Of a stretch of DNA of 26,000 nucleotides, positions 1 to 7,192 are shown piece after piece. Origin of the DNA: a virus. Under the pieces are notes generated by a model. It did no database searches. It was not told the DNA's origin and saw nothing but the letters and a program-made list of their open reading frames with translations. Location of the stretch: positions 1 through 26,000 of IMG/VR virus record IMGVR_UViG_3300035118_000108, one strand, 5' to 3'. The position numbers were made by a program, and so were the translations under genes. Numbering within the stretch: position 1 is the first letter of the stretch; each line of letters starts with the position of its first letter.

Positions 1-110
1 CTCATCTGCCCAGGGCAATGGTGGTGGTATGGTACACTTCAAATAACTTGTATTTTCGGGAACAATGCTGCAAATTACGGACTCGCAACTTGGGCGCTAG
101 GGGAGGATCT

Positions 111-539
111 ATGGCGAAGCTGTTTCCGGTAATGCTGCATCTCGAGCGTGTTGCTGCGCTTGATATCATCGACAAGCTTGAGGGAATGCCTGGTGTTGCC
201 AAGATGGATTTTGCATTTGGCAAAAACAAAAAGAAGGTAAAATTCGGAGCCAACGGCGCTGATGAACCACAAGAACGCCCTGCACGCGGGCCGTATAAAA
301 AATACCAGGAAACCGGCCAGGATACGCTGATCAAAATGTTATTTGGCAAACCGCCGATGACAGCACGCCAGTTGGCCGATGCCTTTGAGGCGCGAGGCCG
401 CTCACCAAAGTCGATCAACTCGCTTTGTCACGTCATGAAAAAAAATGGCGATCTGATCCTGGGCGAAGAGGGCTACACGCTGTCGAAAAAGATCAAGGAC
501 CGTTTACGTCATCGTGCGAATAAAAAAACACGGAGGTAA
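111..539 (+). CDS. Putative winged-helix DNA-binding protein
   Basis: A 142-residue basic protein of unknown function. The start at 111 is preferred over an in-frame ATG at 18 because a GGGGAGG ribosome site lies 4 bases upstream. The first 35 residues (LFPVMLHLERVAALDIIDKL) look like a small alpha/beta domain. The region around residues 78-115 (MTARQLADAFEARG, then SPKSINSLCHVMKKNGDL) reads like a winged helix-turn-helix with a following wing. The C-terminus is Lys/Arg-rich. It is followed 3 bases later by another DNA-binding protein, so it heads a short rightward regulatory operon. From memory the pattern resembles Bradyrhizobium hypothetical proteins. The function is inferred from fold only. 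Confidence 0.75.
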   Translation: MAKLFPVMLHLERVAALDIIDKLEGMPGVAKMDFAFGKNKKKVKFGANGADEPQERPARGPYKKYQETGQDTLIKMLFGKPPMTARQLADAFEARGRSPKSINSLCHVMKKNGDLILGEEGYTLSKKIKDRLRHRANKKTRR

Positions 540-542
540 TGC

Positions 543-953
543 GTGGCAAAAATCCACATTTACCGCACTTATCGCTGGATCACCAAGGATCCGATCATTG
601 ACGCCATTAAAACTGTTGTGAAGTCGGACGAACATTTGAAAAATTCGCAAGTTCACGCCATTTCTGGCGTTGCTACCGCTACGCTCGACAATTGGTTTGA
701 TGGCGCAACCAAAAAACCGCAGAACTCAACGATTTGTGCCGTGAGTACCTCACTTGGCTATGTGCGAGCCGATCGAATCCGAAAGGACGGTACGCTCGAG
801 GTCGCATTCCGCAAAGATCGTGCGCTCGACTACAGCAAAGAGATTGAGAAACAAGCTGACTGGCTATTAGAACACGCCTCGCCAAAGAAAAAGCGCGTGA
901 AGCGGAAAACCAATGGCGCGGGTGGAAAACATGGCTCGGAGCGCAAGCCGTAA
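543..953 (+). CDS. Small HTH-containing protein
   Basis: A 136-residue protein starting at GTG 543, with GGAGG about 5 bases upstream inside the end of the previous gene. Residues 34-70 (HAISGVATATLDNWF, then a loop, then TICAVSTSLGY) resemble the helix-turn-helix of Cro/C1-type proteins: a recognition helix followed by an Asn/Trp and a support helix. The C-terminal tail (KKKRVKRK) is strongly basic and may add non-specific DNA binding. It overlaps the next gene, an XRE regulator. A phage regulator is likely, but the target is unknown. Confidence 0.75.
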   Translation: MAKIHIYRTYRWITKDPIIDAIKTVVKSDEHLKNSQVHAISGVATATLDNWFDGATKKPQNSTICAVSTSLGYVRADRIRKDGTLEVAFRKDRALDYSKEIEKQADWLLEHASPKKKRVKRKTNGAGGKHGSERKP

Positions 954-1173
954 TACGACGAGAAACCTCAGGTTTGACCAAGAGATCGGCGCGCGGATCC
1001 TGCGATTCCGCAAAGCGTCCAACATTACGCAAGAAGCTTTAGCGAGCAAACTGCGTGTGTCGTTTCAGCAGATTCAAAAATACGAAAAAGGCACCAATTC
1101 CGTGCCGTCAACCCGGATCCCGGACCTGTGCAAGGCGTTGAGTATCAAACCCAATGATCTCTTTGGCCTATGA
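931..1173 (+). CDS. XRE-family HTH regulator
   Basis: An 80-residue protein that is almost entirely one HTH_3/XRE domain. Residues 19-75 contain IGARILRFRKASNITQEALA, a turn, then SFQQIQKYEKGTNSVPSTRI and LCKALSIKPNDLF, the canonical five-helix lambda-repressor-like fold. No dimerisation or protease domain follows, so it is a Cro-like or regulator type rather than a full CI. The start at 931 has a GGTGGA site upstream. An earlier ATG at 913 is possible and would overlap the upstream gene more deeply. The stop overlaps the next start (ATGA). Confidence 0.88.
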   Translation: MARSASRNTTRNLRFDQEIGARILRFRKASNITQEALASKLRVSFQQIQKYEKGTNSVPSTRIPDLCKALSIKPNDLFGL

Positions 1174-1391
1174 AGAAAACCAAAATTTTCACGATCGCGG
1201 AAGTTACTGAAGGCCTCGAACAAAAGTGGCTGCAGCATCTGCGCGACTTCGATACCGCAAATCCTGGGTGTCATTTTGTCGTGGCGGCCGACATGATCAC
1301 AAAACCAATGGTGGAAATGATCGATATGCTCAAGATCGAGCCTGGGCTCACGTTTCAGGAGATATTTGAGCGCGAGGCGAAGAAGAAATGA
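1170..1391 (+). CDS. Hypothetical small protein in regulator operon
   Basis: A 73-residue soluble protein whose ATG overlaps the stop of the XRE gene (ATGA), which implies translational coupling. It has no recognised motif. It is mixed alpha/beta by eye, with an aromatic patch (EQKWLQHLRDFDTANPGCHF) and a helical acidic/basic C-terminus. Its position suggests a partner or co-regulated protein for the HTH protein immediately upstream. Function unknown. Confidence 0.72.
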   Translation: MKKTKIFTIAEVTEGLEQKWLQHLRDFDTANPGCHFVVAADMITKPMVEMIDMLKIEPGLTFQEIFEREAKKK

Positions 1392-1546
1392 TTGACAAAT
1401 CCGACATCGAGTCGCTGGCCATTGAAGCTCTCATTCGTCATGCCGCACAGTCTACTGACCCAAAAGAAATGGAAGTCTACCTCGTAGAGGCATTGAAGCT
1501 TGTCAGGCGCTGGCGTGAAAAAACTACGTCAACCGATGACCGTTGA
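1388..1546 (+). CDS. Very small hypothetical protein (52 aa)
   Basis: A 52-codon frame starting with an ATG that overlaps the previous stop (ATGA at 1388-1391), so it is probably translated by coupling. The predicted peptide is helical and amphipathic (ESLAIEALIRHAAQST, then EVYLVEALKLVRRWRE). Its end runs 23 bases into the 3' end of the convergent HNH gene. It has no recognised family. The evidence is the start-stop overlap, sensible amino-acid composition and operon position. Confidence 0.55.
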   Translation: MIDKSDIESLAIEALIRHAAQSTDPKEMEVYLVEALKLVRRWREKTTSTDDR

Positions 1547-1547
1547 C
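1518..1547 (-). terminator. Possible terminator of the leftward operon
   Basis: On the minus strand, GTCAAC (1547-1542) and GTTGAC (1533-1528) form a 6-bp stem around an 8-base loop. It is followed a few bases later by six T residues (A-run at 1518-1523 on the plus strand). It lies exactly at the end of the HNH gene and inside the convergent small gene. The stem is short, so the call is weak. Confidence 0.3.
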
Positions 1548-1835
1548 CGGATGGCGCGGATCCATCGGCCAGCCGTCAGCGCCGATGTCACTGCGGTAAC
1601 CCATTTTTTCTTCTTGCTGCTTCGCACTGTCGTGATGAAATTTGCAAAGCGACTGTAACTCACCAAACCAAAACTGCTGTTCATCGCCTTTGTGCGGAAC
1701 GACGTGATCGGCAACCGTTGCTCCCACCACCGATCCGTGCTGCAGACACACGGCGCACAGTGGATGCGCGCGCAATTGTTCGCGCGATCGTTTGCGCCAG
1801 CGCCGAAGTCCGTACCAGGGAGTCCGATCGCTCAT
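1524..1835 (-). CDS. HNH endonuclease (phage type)
   Basis: A 103-residue protein with a complete small HNH fold. It has CAVC at residues 27-30, the DH pair at 43-44 (ADHVVPHKGD), and LCKFHHDSAK at 63-72, which supplies the second metal-binding or zinc cysteine and the last histidines. Proteins of this size and pattern are common in phages, often next to terminase genes, where they assist DNA packaging. Here it is the last gene of the leftward operon. The start at 1835 overlaps the preceding stop (ATGA). A longer frame to 1871 lacks support. Confidence 0.88.
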   Translation of the reverse strand: MSDRTPWYGLRRWRKRSREQLRAHPLCAVCLQHGSVVGATVADHVVPHKGDEQQFWFGELQSLCKFHHDSAKQQEEKMGYRSDIGADGWPMDPRHPVNGHRLT

Positions 1836-2071
1836 GGTTGCCTCACCGCGCGCCAACCTTTGCGTTGACAATAGGCCAACAGCACTGACGCTTTTTTACC
1901 GATCGCCCAGTTGACGATGGGGGCCGCCTTCACGACCACGTCATTGTCGTCAAGACCAACGGCCGCGTAGAAGTGCGGCGCATCGATTATGATCATGTTT
2001 TGTAAGGAGAAATGCGGGCGCAACTCTGCCGCTGCATAATTTCCGCGCGCAACGTGTCCAGCTTTAGGCAT
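1832..2071 (-). CDS. Conserved phage hypothetical protein
   Basis: A 79-residue protein. Its C-terminal half (VVKAAPIVNWAIGKKASVLL, then AYCQRKGWRAV) resembles a small family seen in many alphaproteobacterial phages, with the recurring pattern AAPI...GW/K...YC...KGW. The role is unknown. The start is uncertain: ATG 2071 is used, and GTG 2083 is the alternative. Its stop overlaps the HNH start by 4 bases, which argues that the two are co-translated. Confidence 0.7.
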   Translation of the reverse strand: MPKAGHVARGNYAAAELRPHFSLQNMIIIDAPHFYAAVGLDDNDVVVKAAPIVNWAIGKKASVLLAYCQRKGWRAVRQP

Positions 2072-2099
2072 TTTGTCAAACACCCTACCCGTGTGAATG

Positions 2100-2726
2100 T
2101 TAGCTTTTGGTATTAAGCCACGGCAATTCCTTACGAATTTGCGCTAACAGCATGTCCGGTGCAACCTGCGAACGCTGGTTTTGCGCAAGAGAACGAATCA
2201 GCACTCGTTTGATTCGATCCATGATTGCCCAGTACGGCCAGGCCGTTTCGCCCTGGCGCTGCCGCTCGAGCCGGTAGCGTTTATAGTCCTGGTTGATGCC
2301 GCGCAGCCCGCCATTGGCGCGCAATTGATCCATCACGTCATTGATGTGACCGCTCAAGTCGTGGGCGCGTTCGAGCACGAGATCGTGGTTTGTCAGGGTG
2401 ACGTTCAGCCTGGCGGCGGCGCACTCAATAGCAAAGATTACTTGCGGCAACGTGCGGGCTACCGTGACGCCGTCTGGATGTTGGCAAACCATGAGGCGTG
2501 GAATCTTTGTGATCTGTTGAGCGCCGTCATGGTTCATTGTCCAGGCTGCCCATTCGAACTCGAGGCCCGGATGATGATGTTGGTGAAGATTGGCAAGCGT
2601 TGATCCGAGGTTTCTCGAAATGCCGATGCTGAACGGCAATCCATTGAGTGTGCAAATATAAATTGCCGTCGCGTCGATCGCGGCCAGATACGAGCGAACG
2701 TCGCTGTCCATTTCTGTGATCGACAC
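2100..2726 (-). CDS. Hypothetical protein with degenerate GIY-YIG-like N-terminus
   Basis: A 208-residue protein starting at GTG 2726 with AAGGA 6 bases upstream. Residues 19-50 (AIYICTLNGLPFSIGISRNL, then a helix with LANLHQHHHP) resemble the start of a GIY-YIG nuclease: a strand with IY, a short loop, a second strand with xIG, then a helix ending in His. However, the second catalytic-type Tyr is replaced (SIG) and the usual helix Arg is not obvious. The C-terminal half is helical and basic (DYKRYRLERQRQGETAWPYW), possibly DNA-binding. It may be a nuclease-derived non-catalytic binding protein. The family assignment is tentative. Confidence 0.7.
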   Translation of the reverse strand: MSITEMDSDVRSYLAAIDATAIYICTLNGLPFSIGISRNLGSTLANLHQHHHPGLEFEWAAWTMNHDGAQQITKIPRLMVCQHPDGVTVARTLPQVIFAIECAAARLNVTLTNHDLVLERAHDLSGHINDVMDQLRANGGLRGINQDYKRYRLERQRQGETAWPYWAIMDRIKRVLIRSLAQNQRSQVAPDMLLAQIRKELPWLNTKS

Positions 2727-2735
2727 ATTTTTCCT

Positions 2736-2924
2736 TCAGGACTCGTGAGCGGATATACCAGCCGATAGTTGTTCGCTGTTTAGCTCAAACCAATCCTCGA
2801 CCGCCTGCTGGATGGCCAAGGCCAAACTCTCGACATCGCTGGCATCAAAAACAGCATCACGGTCATTCTCTAAAAAATGACCGGCCAGGTCTGCGCATTT
2901 TCCGTCGTAGGTTTTTACAGTCAT
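2736..2924 (-). CDS. Small conserved acidic protein
   Basis: A 62-residue acidic protein with GAGGAACGAC before its ATG. The sequence (YDGKCADLAGHFL, then SLALAIQQAVEDWF) is like small hypothetical proteins often seen in Rhizobiales and their phages. It is predicted all-helical. No enzymatic motif is visible. It sits in the leftward operon 14 bases after the preceding stop. Confidence 0.72.
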   Translation of the reverse strand: MTVKTYDGKCADLAGHFLENDRDAVFDASDVESLALAIQQAVEDWFELNSEQLSAGISAHES

Positions 2925-2938
2925 GTCGTTCCTCGCGT

Positions 2939-3112
2939 TTAAGGGCCATTAAGGTCGAAGCCATCGGGATGCGGTGACGGCTCGAATTGTCTCAGCCGTT
3001 CAATTTCATTAGCTGCTTTTGTCAAACCGTCCGACAGGTCATCGGCGGGGCCCTTTTCCGCAGCCAAGTAAACACAGGTCGCCATCTTCCGAAGTCTATC
3101 AACCAAATCCAT
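2939..3112 (-). CDS. Very small helical protein (57 aa)
   Basis: A 57-codon frame starting at 3112 with an AGGTG site, 7 bases after the stop of the upstream gene and 14 bases before the next start, so it fits the operon spacing exactly. The peptide begins MDLVDRLRKMATCVYLAAEK and ends with a helix (TKAANEIERLR) followed by a short polar tail. The DLVxRLR...AxxEIERLR pattern is common in tiny phage proteins. Function unknown. Confidence 0.65.
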   Translation of the reverse strand: MDLVDRLRKMATCVYLAAEKGPADDLSDGLTKAANEIERLRQFEPSPHPDGFDLNGP

Positions 3113-3119
3113 CGGTCAC

Positions 3120-3323
3120 CTATTGTGCGGCGGACAACGCGGCATCGAGCATTTCGGCCCAAACCTCATCATGCGACTTGTGCGGGCCGTCCTCGATTTG
3201 CGCCATCCGTTCTCGCATTGCGTCGGTTAGCTTGATTGGCACCAATACGCTTTTCCTGCCACCGCGCGCTCGCGCTGATGGTCCGTATATTGGACCCGTC
3301 CCAGTCATCTCCTCGTCGCACAT
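3120..3323 (-). CDS. Small hypothetical protein, possible ribbon-helix-helix fold
   Basis: A 67-residue protein. ATG 3323 is chosen because GGGAG lies 8 bases upstream; a TTG at 3347 is a weaker alternative. After a flexible Gly/Arg-rich start comes KSVLVPIKLTDAMRERMAQI and then a helix (SHDEVWAEMLDAALSAA). One strand followed by two helices is the layout of ribbon-helix-helix DNA-binding proteins. This is a fold guess and no family was recognised. Confidence 0.65.
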   Translation of the reverse strand: MCDEEMTGTGPIYGPSARARGGRKSVLVPIKLTDAMRERMAQIEDGPHKSHDEVWAEMLDAALSAAQ

Positions 3324-3404
3324 TTCAAAATCTCCCGGTTGTCGCAAGAGGCGCAGTTAATGCGCGACTTCCGCACGATTTATTTATCGGTTTGATTTTG
3401 GTTG

Positions 3405-3593
3405 TCACTGCAAGCCTCGCTTAAATTTGGCGAGACCGTTTTTAAAGGTCTCGATCATAAGCTCAAAATCATCAAGCTCGATGTCGAGGCGCGCAAAAGT
3501 GTTTGTTTCATCGTCTGTCATATCGAGGTGCAAACAACCACACGCTGGACAATGGGTGAGATGCAGCCCGGTGCCGAATACGAGACATTTCAT
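3405..3593 (-). CDS. Small CxxC protein
   Basis: A 62-residue protein with one CPAC motif and an adjacent cysteine (HCPACGCLHLDM), then an acidic helix (LDIELDDFELMIETFKNGLA). It may bind zinc, although only one clear CxxC pair is visible. ATG 3593 is used. A TTG at 3608 would overlap the previous stop (TTGA) and is plausible through coupling. Function unknown. Confidence 0.6.
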   Translation of the reverse strand: MKCLVFGTGLHLTHCPACGCLHLDMTDDETNTFARLDIELDDFELMIETFKNGLAKFKRGLQ

Positions 3594-3604
3594 TTCGCTG
3601 GTTT

Positions 3605-4132
3605 TCAAAACACCATCACCCTTTGCTCGATCAACCCGTCAGCAATGCTGTCGCAATAGTCCCAATTCAGTTTTTGCCATTGCTCGCCGCTGCCTCCGTA
3701 GCGGCGTCGGCGGATCTCACGATCGAGATCTCCATCAAACGATGCAATGCGTGCGCAGACGTGGACGATTAAAACCTGGCGCGCGGCTTTAAGAAATACC
3801 ACCGGCCAGGCCATTGCTTGTTCCATCCGGGAAATTTCCTTCGCTGTCGGCAATATACGCACGCGATTTACTTCGCGCTGCATTGCTTCAAGCTCGGCAC
3901 CGACCATTGCTAGCAAATCCTCCCACTCGTGCCGGTATTGTGGCCAGCAGCGGCCGTAGGCACGGGGCGTGATCCGTTCAATTGGCATCTTGGATAAAAC
4001 CCTCCAGGCATCTGCTAAACGCACGCCCACGTGCGGCCCTGTCCATTCTGGCGGCACAAATTCCGGCGCGGGTACGCCGTCGAGCGGGTTCCAGTCGTCG
4101 AGAACTTCAGCGCCGGTAAACAGCCGGGCCAT
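3605..4132 (-). CDS. Conserved phage protein, possibly DUF6362-like
   Basis: A 175-residue protein starting 1 base after the upstream stop. Pattern: GVRLADAWRVLSKMP, then RCWPQYRHEWEDLL, then PTAKEISRMEQAMAWPVVFL, then a long helix region and RRRRYGGSGEQWQKLNWDYC. From memory this order resembles the DUF6362 family found in Rhizobiales phages, whose C-terminal part looks like a helix-turn-helix (a region IxxxL..S..T..R). Here the last HTH-like part is degenerate. The role may be regulatory or packaging-related. The family name should be confirmed. Confidence 0.72.
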   Translation of the reverse strand: MARLFTGAEVLDDWNPLDGVPAPEFVPPEWTGPHVGVRLADAWRVLSKMPIERITPRAYGRCWPQYRHEWEDLLAMVGAELEAMQREVNRVRILPTAKEISRMEQAMAWPVVFLKAARQVLIVHVCARIASFDGDLDREIRRRRYGGSGEQWQKLNWDYCDSIADGLIEQRVMVF

Positions 4133-4133
4133 G

Positions 4134-4334
4134 TCATGCCCTTTCGTGCCGGTCTTGCCGGACCTGTTTACGTAGTTTTCGGATTTCACTTGATGCCCGT
4201 AAAAACCGGATACGGGCAACTGGTGCGCGATGCTTGCGTGCGATCGACCGTATCGACAGGTTGGTGAACGCCAGGTCGTAGAGAAGTTGGCCTTCTGGCG
4301 TTCGCCCGTACACGATTTGATCCTGTTGTTTCAT
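4134..4334 (-). CDS. Small HTH-like protein
   Basis: A 66-residue basic protein. ATG 4334 has a near-perfect GGAGG 6 bases upstream. The middle (LAFTNLSIRSIARKHRAPVA, then RIRFLRAS) reads as a helix-turn-helix similar to those that start with 'SIRSIARKH', and the tail is Lys/Arg-rich. It is probably DNA-binding and located one gene upstream of the DUF6362-like protein, which also has HTH-like features. The two may act together. Confidence 0.7.
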   Translation of the reverse strand: MKQQDQIVYGRTPEGQLLYDLAFTNLSIRSIARKHRAPVARIRFLRASSEIRKLRKQVRQDRHERA

Positions 4335-4351
4335 TTGGACCTCCACCGACG

Positions 4352-6100
4352 TTACCGCACCGATTGCCCACCGCGACCGCTATCGATCCATCCAGATATT
4401 TTTTTGCCGAGTTCCGCCATGCCGAGAGTTTTTTCGCCCTTGCGAATCCAGTATTCGTCGCTCACGCCAACATCAAACTCAGGCAGCATAAAATGATCGC
4501 GGCCAGGCACCGTGATAGATATCTGATAACCAGCCCAGGTAAACTCGCGCTCACCACGGAAATGAAATTTCACGGCATGCGTGCCAGTGGTCGTGTGGCG
4601 CTCATGTGCGCGTACTATGTGAAACACTGGCTTGCGCGCGCCGTTTTCGGTCAAAACATAATCCCGATCTTTGAAAAAATACGCCATGCGGCGGACGTTG
4701 ACGCTAAACACAGCCGTCATATCGGCCTTCCTGGCCGCGATCCGCACCATCGAATATTGTGCGGTTTCGTAGTGTGACATGGCGTTGGTAAAGATGCTGC
4801 CAAGATGGACCTGAACGTCCTCATGATAGTCGTCGGCCCAGTCTCGAAATGTTTTTGGAATCTGCCAGCACCGTTGCGGGATAAGGAAGTGCGACTCTTT
4901 ATTTTTACGGCGCTTTGCCATCACTTGGAGCATTTTTGTTTTGCACGTGCGCAGAATTTCCAGGCGCGTTCCGTCGCTGGACACAAACACCGCATACTCT
5001 GTGGGGCCCGCTTTTTTCTTTTTGAAGTCTGGATCGTGTGGACGATCCCACCAGATCGACATTAAATAAATATCGCCGCCGCTCATCGGCTGTACTTCCG
5101 GGGGAGCCTGTCGATATTTGTGAAAATACATAAACTTTGGCACAACGATCCACTTACTGGATTTTTTTGCTCGTTCGCTCTCACTCGCCTCTAATTCTCT
5201 TTTTTCAGCCAGTGGGTTTGATCCGTAGGCGAAGCAGCCGAACGCTGGCCGGTTCTTTTTGAACCAGGGCGACAGTTCAGGCATTTTGGTTAGAGGTTTA
5301 CGCTTGTCACCTTCATCGCACCCGGTGGCCCAATCGGGCATGATGCTAGCGTAGGGAATAAGGATCGCACCGATTTCTTTATAGAGCCCGTAAACATCCG
5401 GTGCGTTTTTTTTCATGCGCCGCAGGTAGACGAAATAGCGCTCGAGTTGGTCAAGGATGCTGTCGCGAAAATTATACTCGCCGTAAAATTCAGCCTCTTT
5501 GTAGAGAACGTCCTCACCGTCGCTAGCGAAGTGTGTATCGACGATGTGTAGCTCGGCATCCGGTATCTCGGGCGCGGGCTCTAAAACAATCGCCGTCTTT
5601 GGTTTAGGCGGGGCCGCCGTTCGCTCTGTGTTTTTATGTACTGGTGGCGTGCCCTGTGGCTCGACAAACTTGTCGTACTTGCGCCGCTTACGCTCGAGTG
5701 CGCTCATTCGCCGCCGCAGCGTTCGACTTAGCTGCGGGTGCTCTAGCTTTGTTTCTGGCTCAGGGTTGGGTGCTAGCTCGATCGGCGCTCCGCTGGGAGC
5801 CAGTAGCGGCTTCACCGGCCCAATCGGGTCTCGCTCCTTACGCTGAAGCTTCTCAGGGCCTTTTGGCTTAACCCATTTGCCGCGCGGGGCCCGTGGAAAT
5901 ACTTCAGTCGTTGGCCAAACCGCAGGCGACTGCTCCGCAATATCAGGCGGTGGTGGTATTTTATGCTGTGGTGGGACTTCACTGACTTCGGTGTCTGACG
6001 ATAATTTTTCCGCCCTGTCATGAGGTGGAACCTGTGTTGCTTGTTCCGGCCGGAACCAGGTCACCATCTGCCGGAATGTTTTCTTCAGCCACGTAAACAT
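4352..6100 (-). CDS. Large protein of unknown function (582 aa)
   Basis: The longest gene of the window. The start ATG 6100 has GGAGGG 8 bases upstream; GTG 6103 is adjacent. The first 20 residues are amphipathic and aromatic/basic (FTWLKKTFRQMVTWFRPEQ). Residues about 25-185 are Pro/Lys/Glu-rich and probably disordered, with a basic helix (RTLRRRMSALERKRRKYDKF). Residues about 190-580 form a compact, aromatic-rich region with many Trp, Tyr and Lys. No signal peptide and no catalytic motif was recognised. It lies between HTH-like small genes in the leftward operon. Size and domain order suggest a two-part protein, a flexible tether and a globular domain. I do not recognise the family. Confidence 0.85.
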   Translation of the reverse strand: MFTWLKKTFRQMVTWFRPEQATQVPPHDRAEKLSSDTEVSEVPPQHKIPPPPDIAEQSPAVWPTTEVFPRAPRGKWVKPKGPEKLQRKERDPIGPVKPLLAPSGAPIELAPNPEPETKLEHPQLSRTLRRRMSALERKRRKYDKFVEPQGTPPVHKNTERTAAPPKPKTAIVLEPAPEIPDAELHIVDTHFASDGEDVLYKEAEFYGEYNFRDSILDQLERYFVYLRRMKKNAPDVYGLYKEIGAILIPYASIMPDWATGCDEGDKRKPLTKMPELSPWFKKNRPAFGCFAYGSNPLAEKRELEASESERAKKSSKWIVVPKFMYFHKYRQAPPEVQPMSGGDIYLMSIWWDRPHDPDFKKKKAGPTEYAVFVSSDGTRLEILRTCKTKMLQVMAKRRKNKESHFLIPQRCWQIPKTFRDWADDYHEDVQVHLGSIFTNAMSHYETAQYSMVRIAARKADMTAVFSVNVRRMAYFFKDRDYVLTENGARKPVFHIVRAHERHTTTGTHAVKFHFRGEREFTWAGYQISITVPGRDHFMLPEFDVGVSDEYWIRKGEKTLGMAELGKKISGWIDSGRGGQSVR

Positions 6101-6103
6101 CAC

Positions 6104-6526
6104 TCAAACCCTCCGTTTTAGAAGCTCCTTTTTCTCATCAAGCGCGCTGCGACCTGGCAGCGGATCGCCCAGCAAAATTGCTGTGATCGAACGCGCGTTT
6201 TGCGCAAGCTCTCGGCTTCTTTCGCGCTCGATCAGCACGGCGGCCGGTATCTGACTTCTCGCGGAATCCTTGACGGCGTGATCGCAAATTTGCCGTTGCG
6301 GCGTTGACGGTTTTGCCGCCTGCAGCTTGCGCTCTCGGCGGCGCTCACTCGGCGGCGCTCCGATTTTCCGGTAGCTTTGATCCAGCAGGCACCGCAGCGT
6401 GTGGCTCGAGCATTTCAGGGTTCGGCCAATACGCTCCCAGCCCACGGGCGGCTTTATGGCCCGCATTTTGCGTGCCTGTTCCAGCAGCGCTGGCGAGACC
6501 GCCACTTTTCCGTCACTTTGCTTCAC
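6104..6526 (-). CDS. Putative HTH DNA-binding protein
   Basis: A 140-residue very basic protein. The most likely start is GTG 6526, which overlaps the upstream gene by 14 bases; further upstream the frame looks like shadow coding. Residues about 10-45 (SPALLEQARKMRAIKPPVGW, then ERIGRTLKCSSHTLRCLLD) read as a helix-turn-helix typical of resolvase- or phage-type DNA-binding proteins. The rest is Arg/Lys-rich. The stop is directly followed by the start of the 582-residue gene (TGAGTGATG). Confidence 0.68.
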   Translation of the reverse strand: MKQSDGKVAVSPALLEQARKMRAIKPPVGWERIGRTLKCSSHTLRCLLDQSYRKIGAPPSERRRERKLQAAKPSTPQRQICDHAVKDSARSQIPAAVLIERERSRELAQNARSITAILLGDPLPGRSALDEKKELLKRRV

Positions 6527-6842
6527 GTGAAACAAGCTTGCGCCCTTCCTCGGTGATATAGCCGTCGAGATCGATGAGCCCTTGCAGCGTTGCCTTCGAC
6601 ACGATGCGCGCCGACGCCCAATAGAGAACCTGGTGCCGATTGCGCACGGCATAGCCGCGCCCTGGATCCGTTTCCGTCACCGGCAGCCCTGTTTTGTCGA
6701 GCTTTCGCAGCAGCAGCATTGTCGTCACATCCGGCTGCGCAATTTCGTTCGGCATTTCTGCTGTCCCTTGCGCCACTGCAATTTCTTCGAGTTTTTGCAG
6801 TAGGACGGAAACGGGTTCGATTTCCGGTGAGACGCGCACCAT
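6513..6842 (-). CDS. Hypothetical protein
   Basis: A 109-residue protein starting at ATG 6842, with GAGG 6 bases upstream. The C-terminal half (HQVLYWASARIVSKATLQGL, then IDLDGYITEEGRKLV) resembles a winged-helix end, with a recognition helix and a short wing followed by GYITEEGR, but the match is weak. It is 8 bases downstream of the previous gene and overlaps the next one. Function unknown. Confidence 0.7.
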   Translation of the reverse strand: MVRVSPEIEPVSVLLQKLEEIAVAQGTAEMPNEIAQPDVTTMLLLRKLDKTGLPVTETDPGRGYAVRNRHQVLYWASARIVSKATLQGLIDLDGYITEEGRKLVSREAK

Positions 6843-6850
6843 GGATGACC

Positions 6851-7096
6851 TCAAGGTTTTTCACCGTCGTTTCCGATGATTGATAGGGCCTCGCGCAATT
6901 TTGTTATCGCATCCTCGATGTCGACTGGTTCGCCAGGAACTGCCGGGATGCCGAACGCCAGCACAACCAGGGCCACCGTCTTGACGATGACGGCGTTTTT
7001 TATTTTCTCGCCGCCGCTGTGCAGGTCGTCACCGTGAAACGCGACGATGTCGTCGGCAAGTTGTTGGGCGAGTTCCTCAGCCATTGCTGTTTTCAT
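6851..7096 (-). CDS. Hypothetical protein
   Basis: An 81-residue protein starting at 7096 with GGGGAAAAAG in front. It has an acidic helical start (MAEELAQQLADDIVAFHGDD), a hydrophobic centre (NAVIVKTVALVVLAFGIPAV) and a helical end. The centre might be a membrane-associated segment but could also be the core of a soluble fold. No family recognised. It is separated from the DUF1376 gene by about 100 bases containing a palindrome. Confidence 0.68.
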   Translation of the reverse strand: MKTAMAEELAQQLADDIVAFHGDDLHSGGEKIKNAVIVKTVALVVLAFGIPAVPGEPVDIEDAITKLREALSIIGNDGEKP

Positions 7097-7175
7097 CTTT
7101 TTCCCCGTCTTCCTCGTAAGTCCTCTTGAGAATTGGCACGGACTTTGCGCTTAAGCTTACTTACTTGGTGATTGT

Positions 7176-7192
7176 CTCAAGCCTGGCTTGAG
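7176..7192. repeat. 17-bp perfect palindrome after DUF1376 gene
   Basis: CTCAAGCC (7176-7183), one central base, then GGCTTGAG (7185-7192): 8-bp arms, fully complementary. It touches the stop codon of the DUF1376 gene (7193-7195). On the minus-strand RNA it would fold into a tight hairpin, but no U-run follows, so it is more likely an operator or an RNA-processing/stability hairpin than a terminator. Confidence 0.6.

Noticed and set aside
1-110. Promoter TTGTAT (48-53) for the first gene
   Set aside because: The best -10 at 17-base spacing (CAAATT) matches the consensus poorly, so a promoter is not called.
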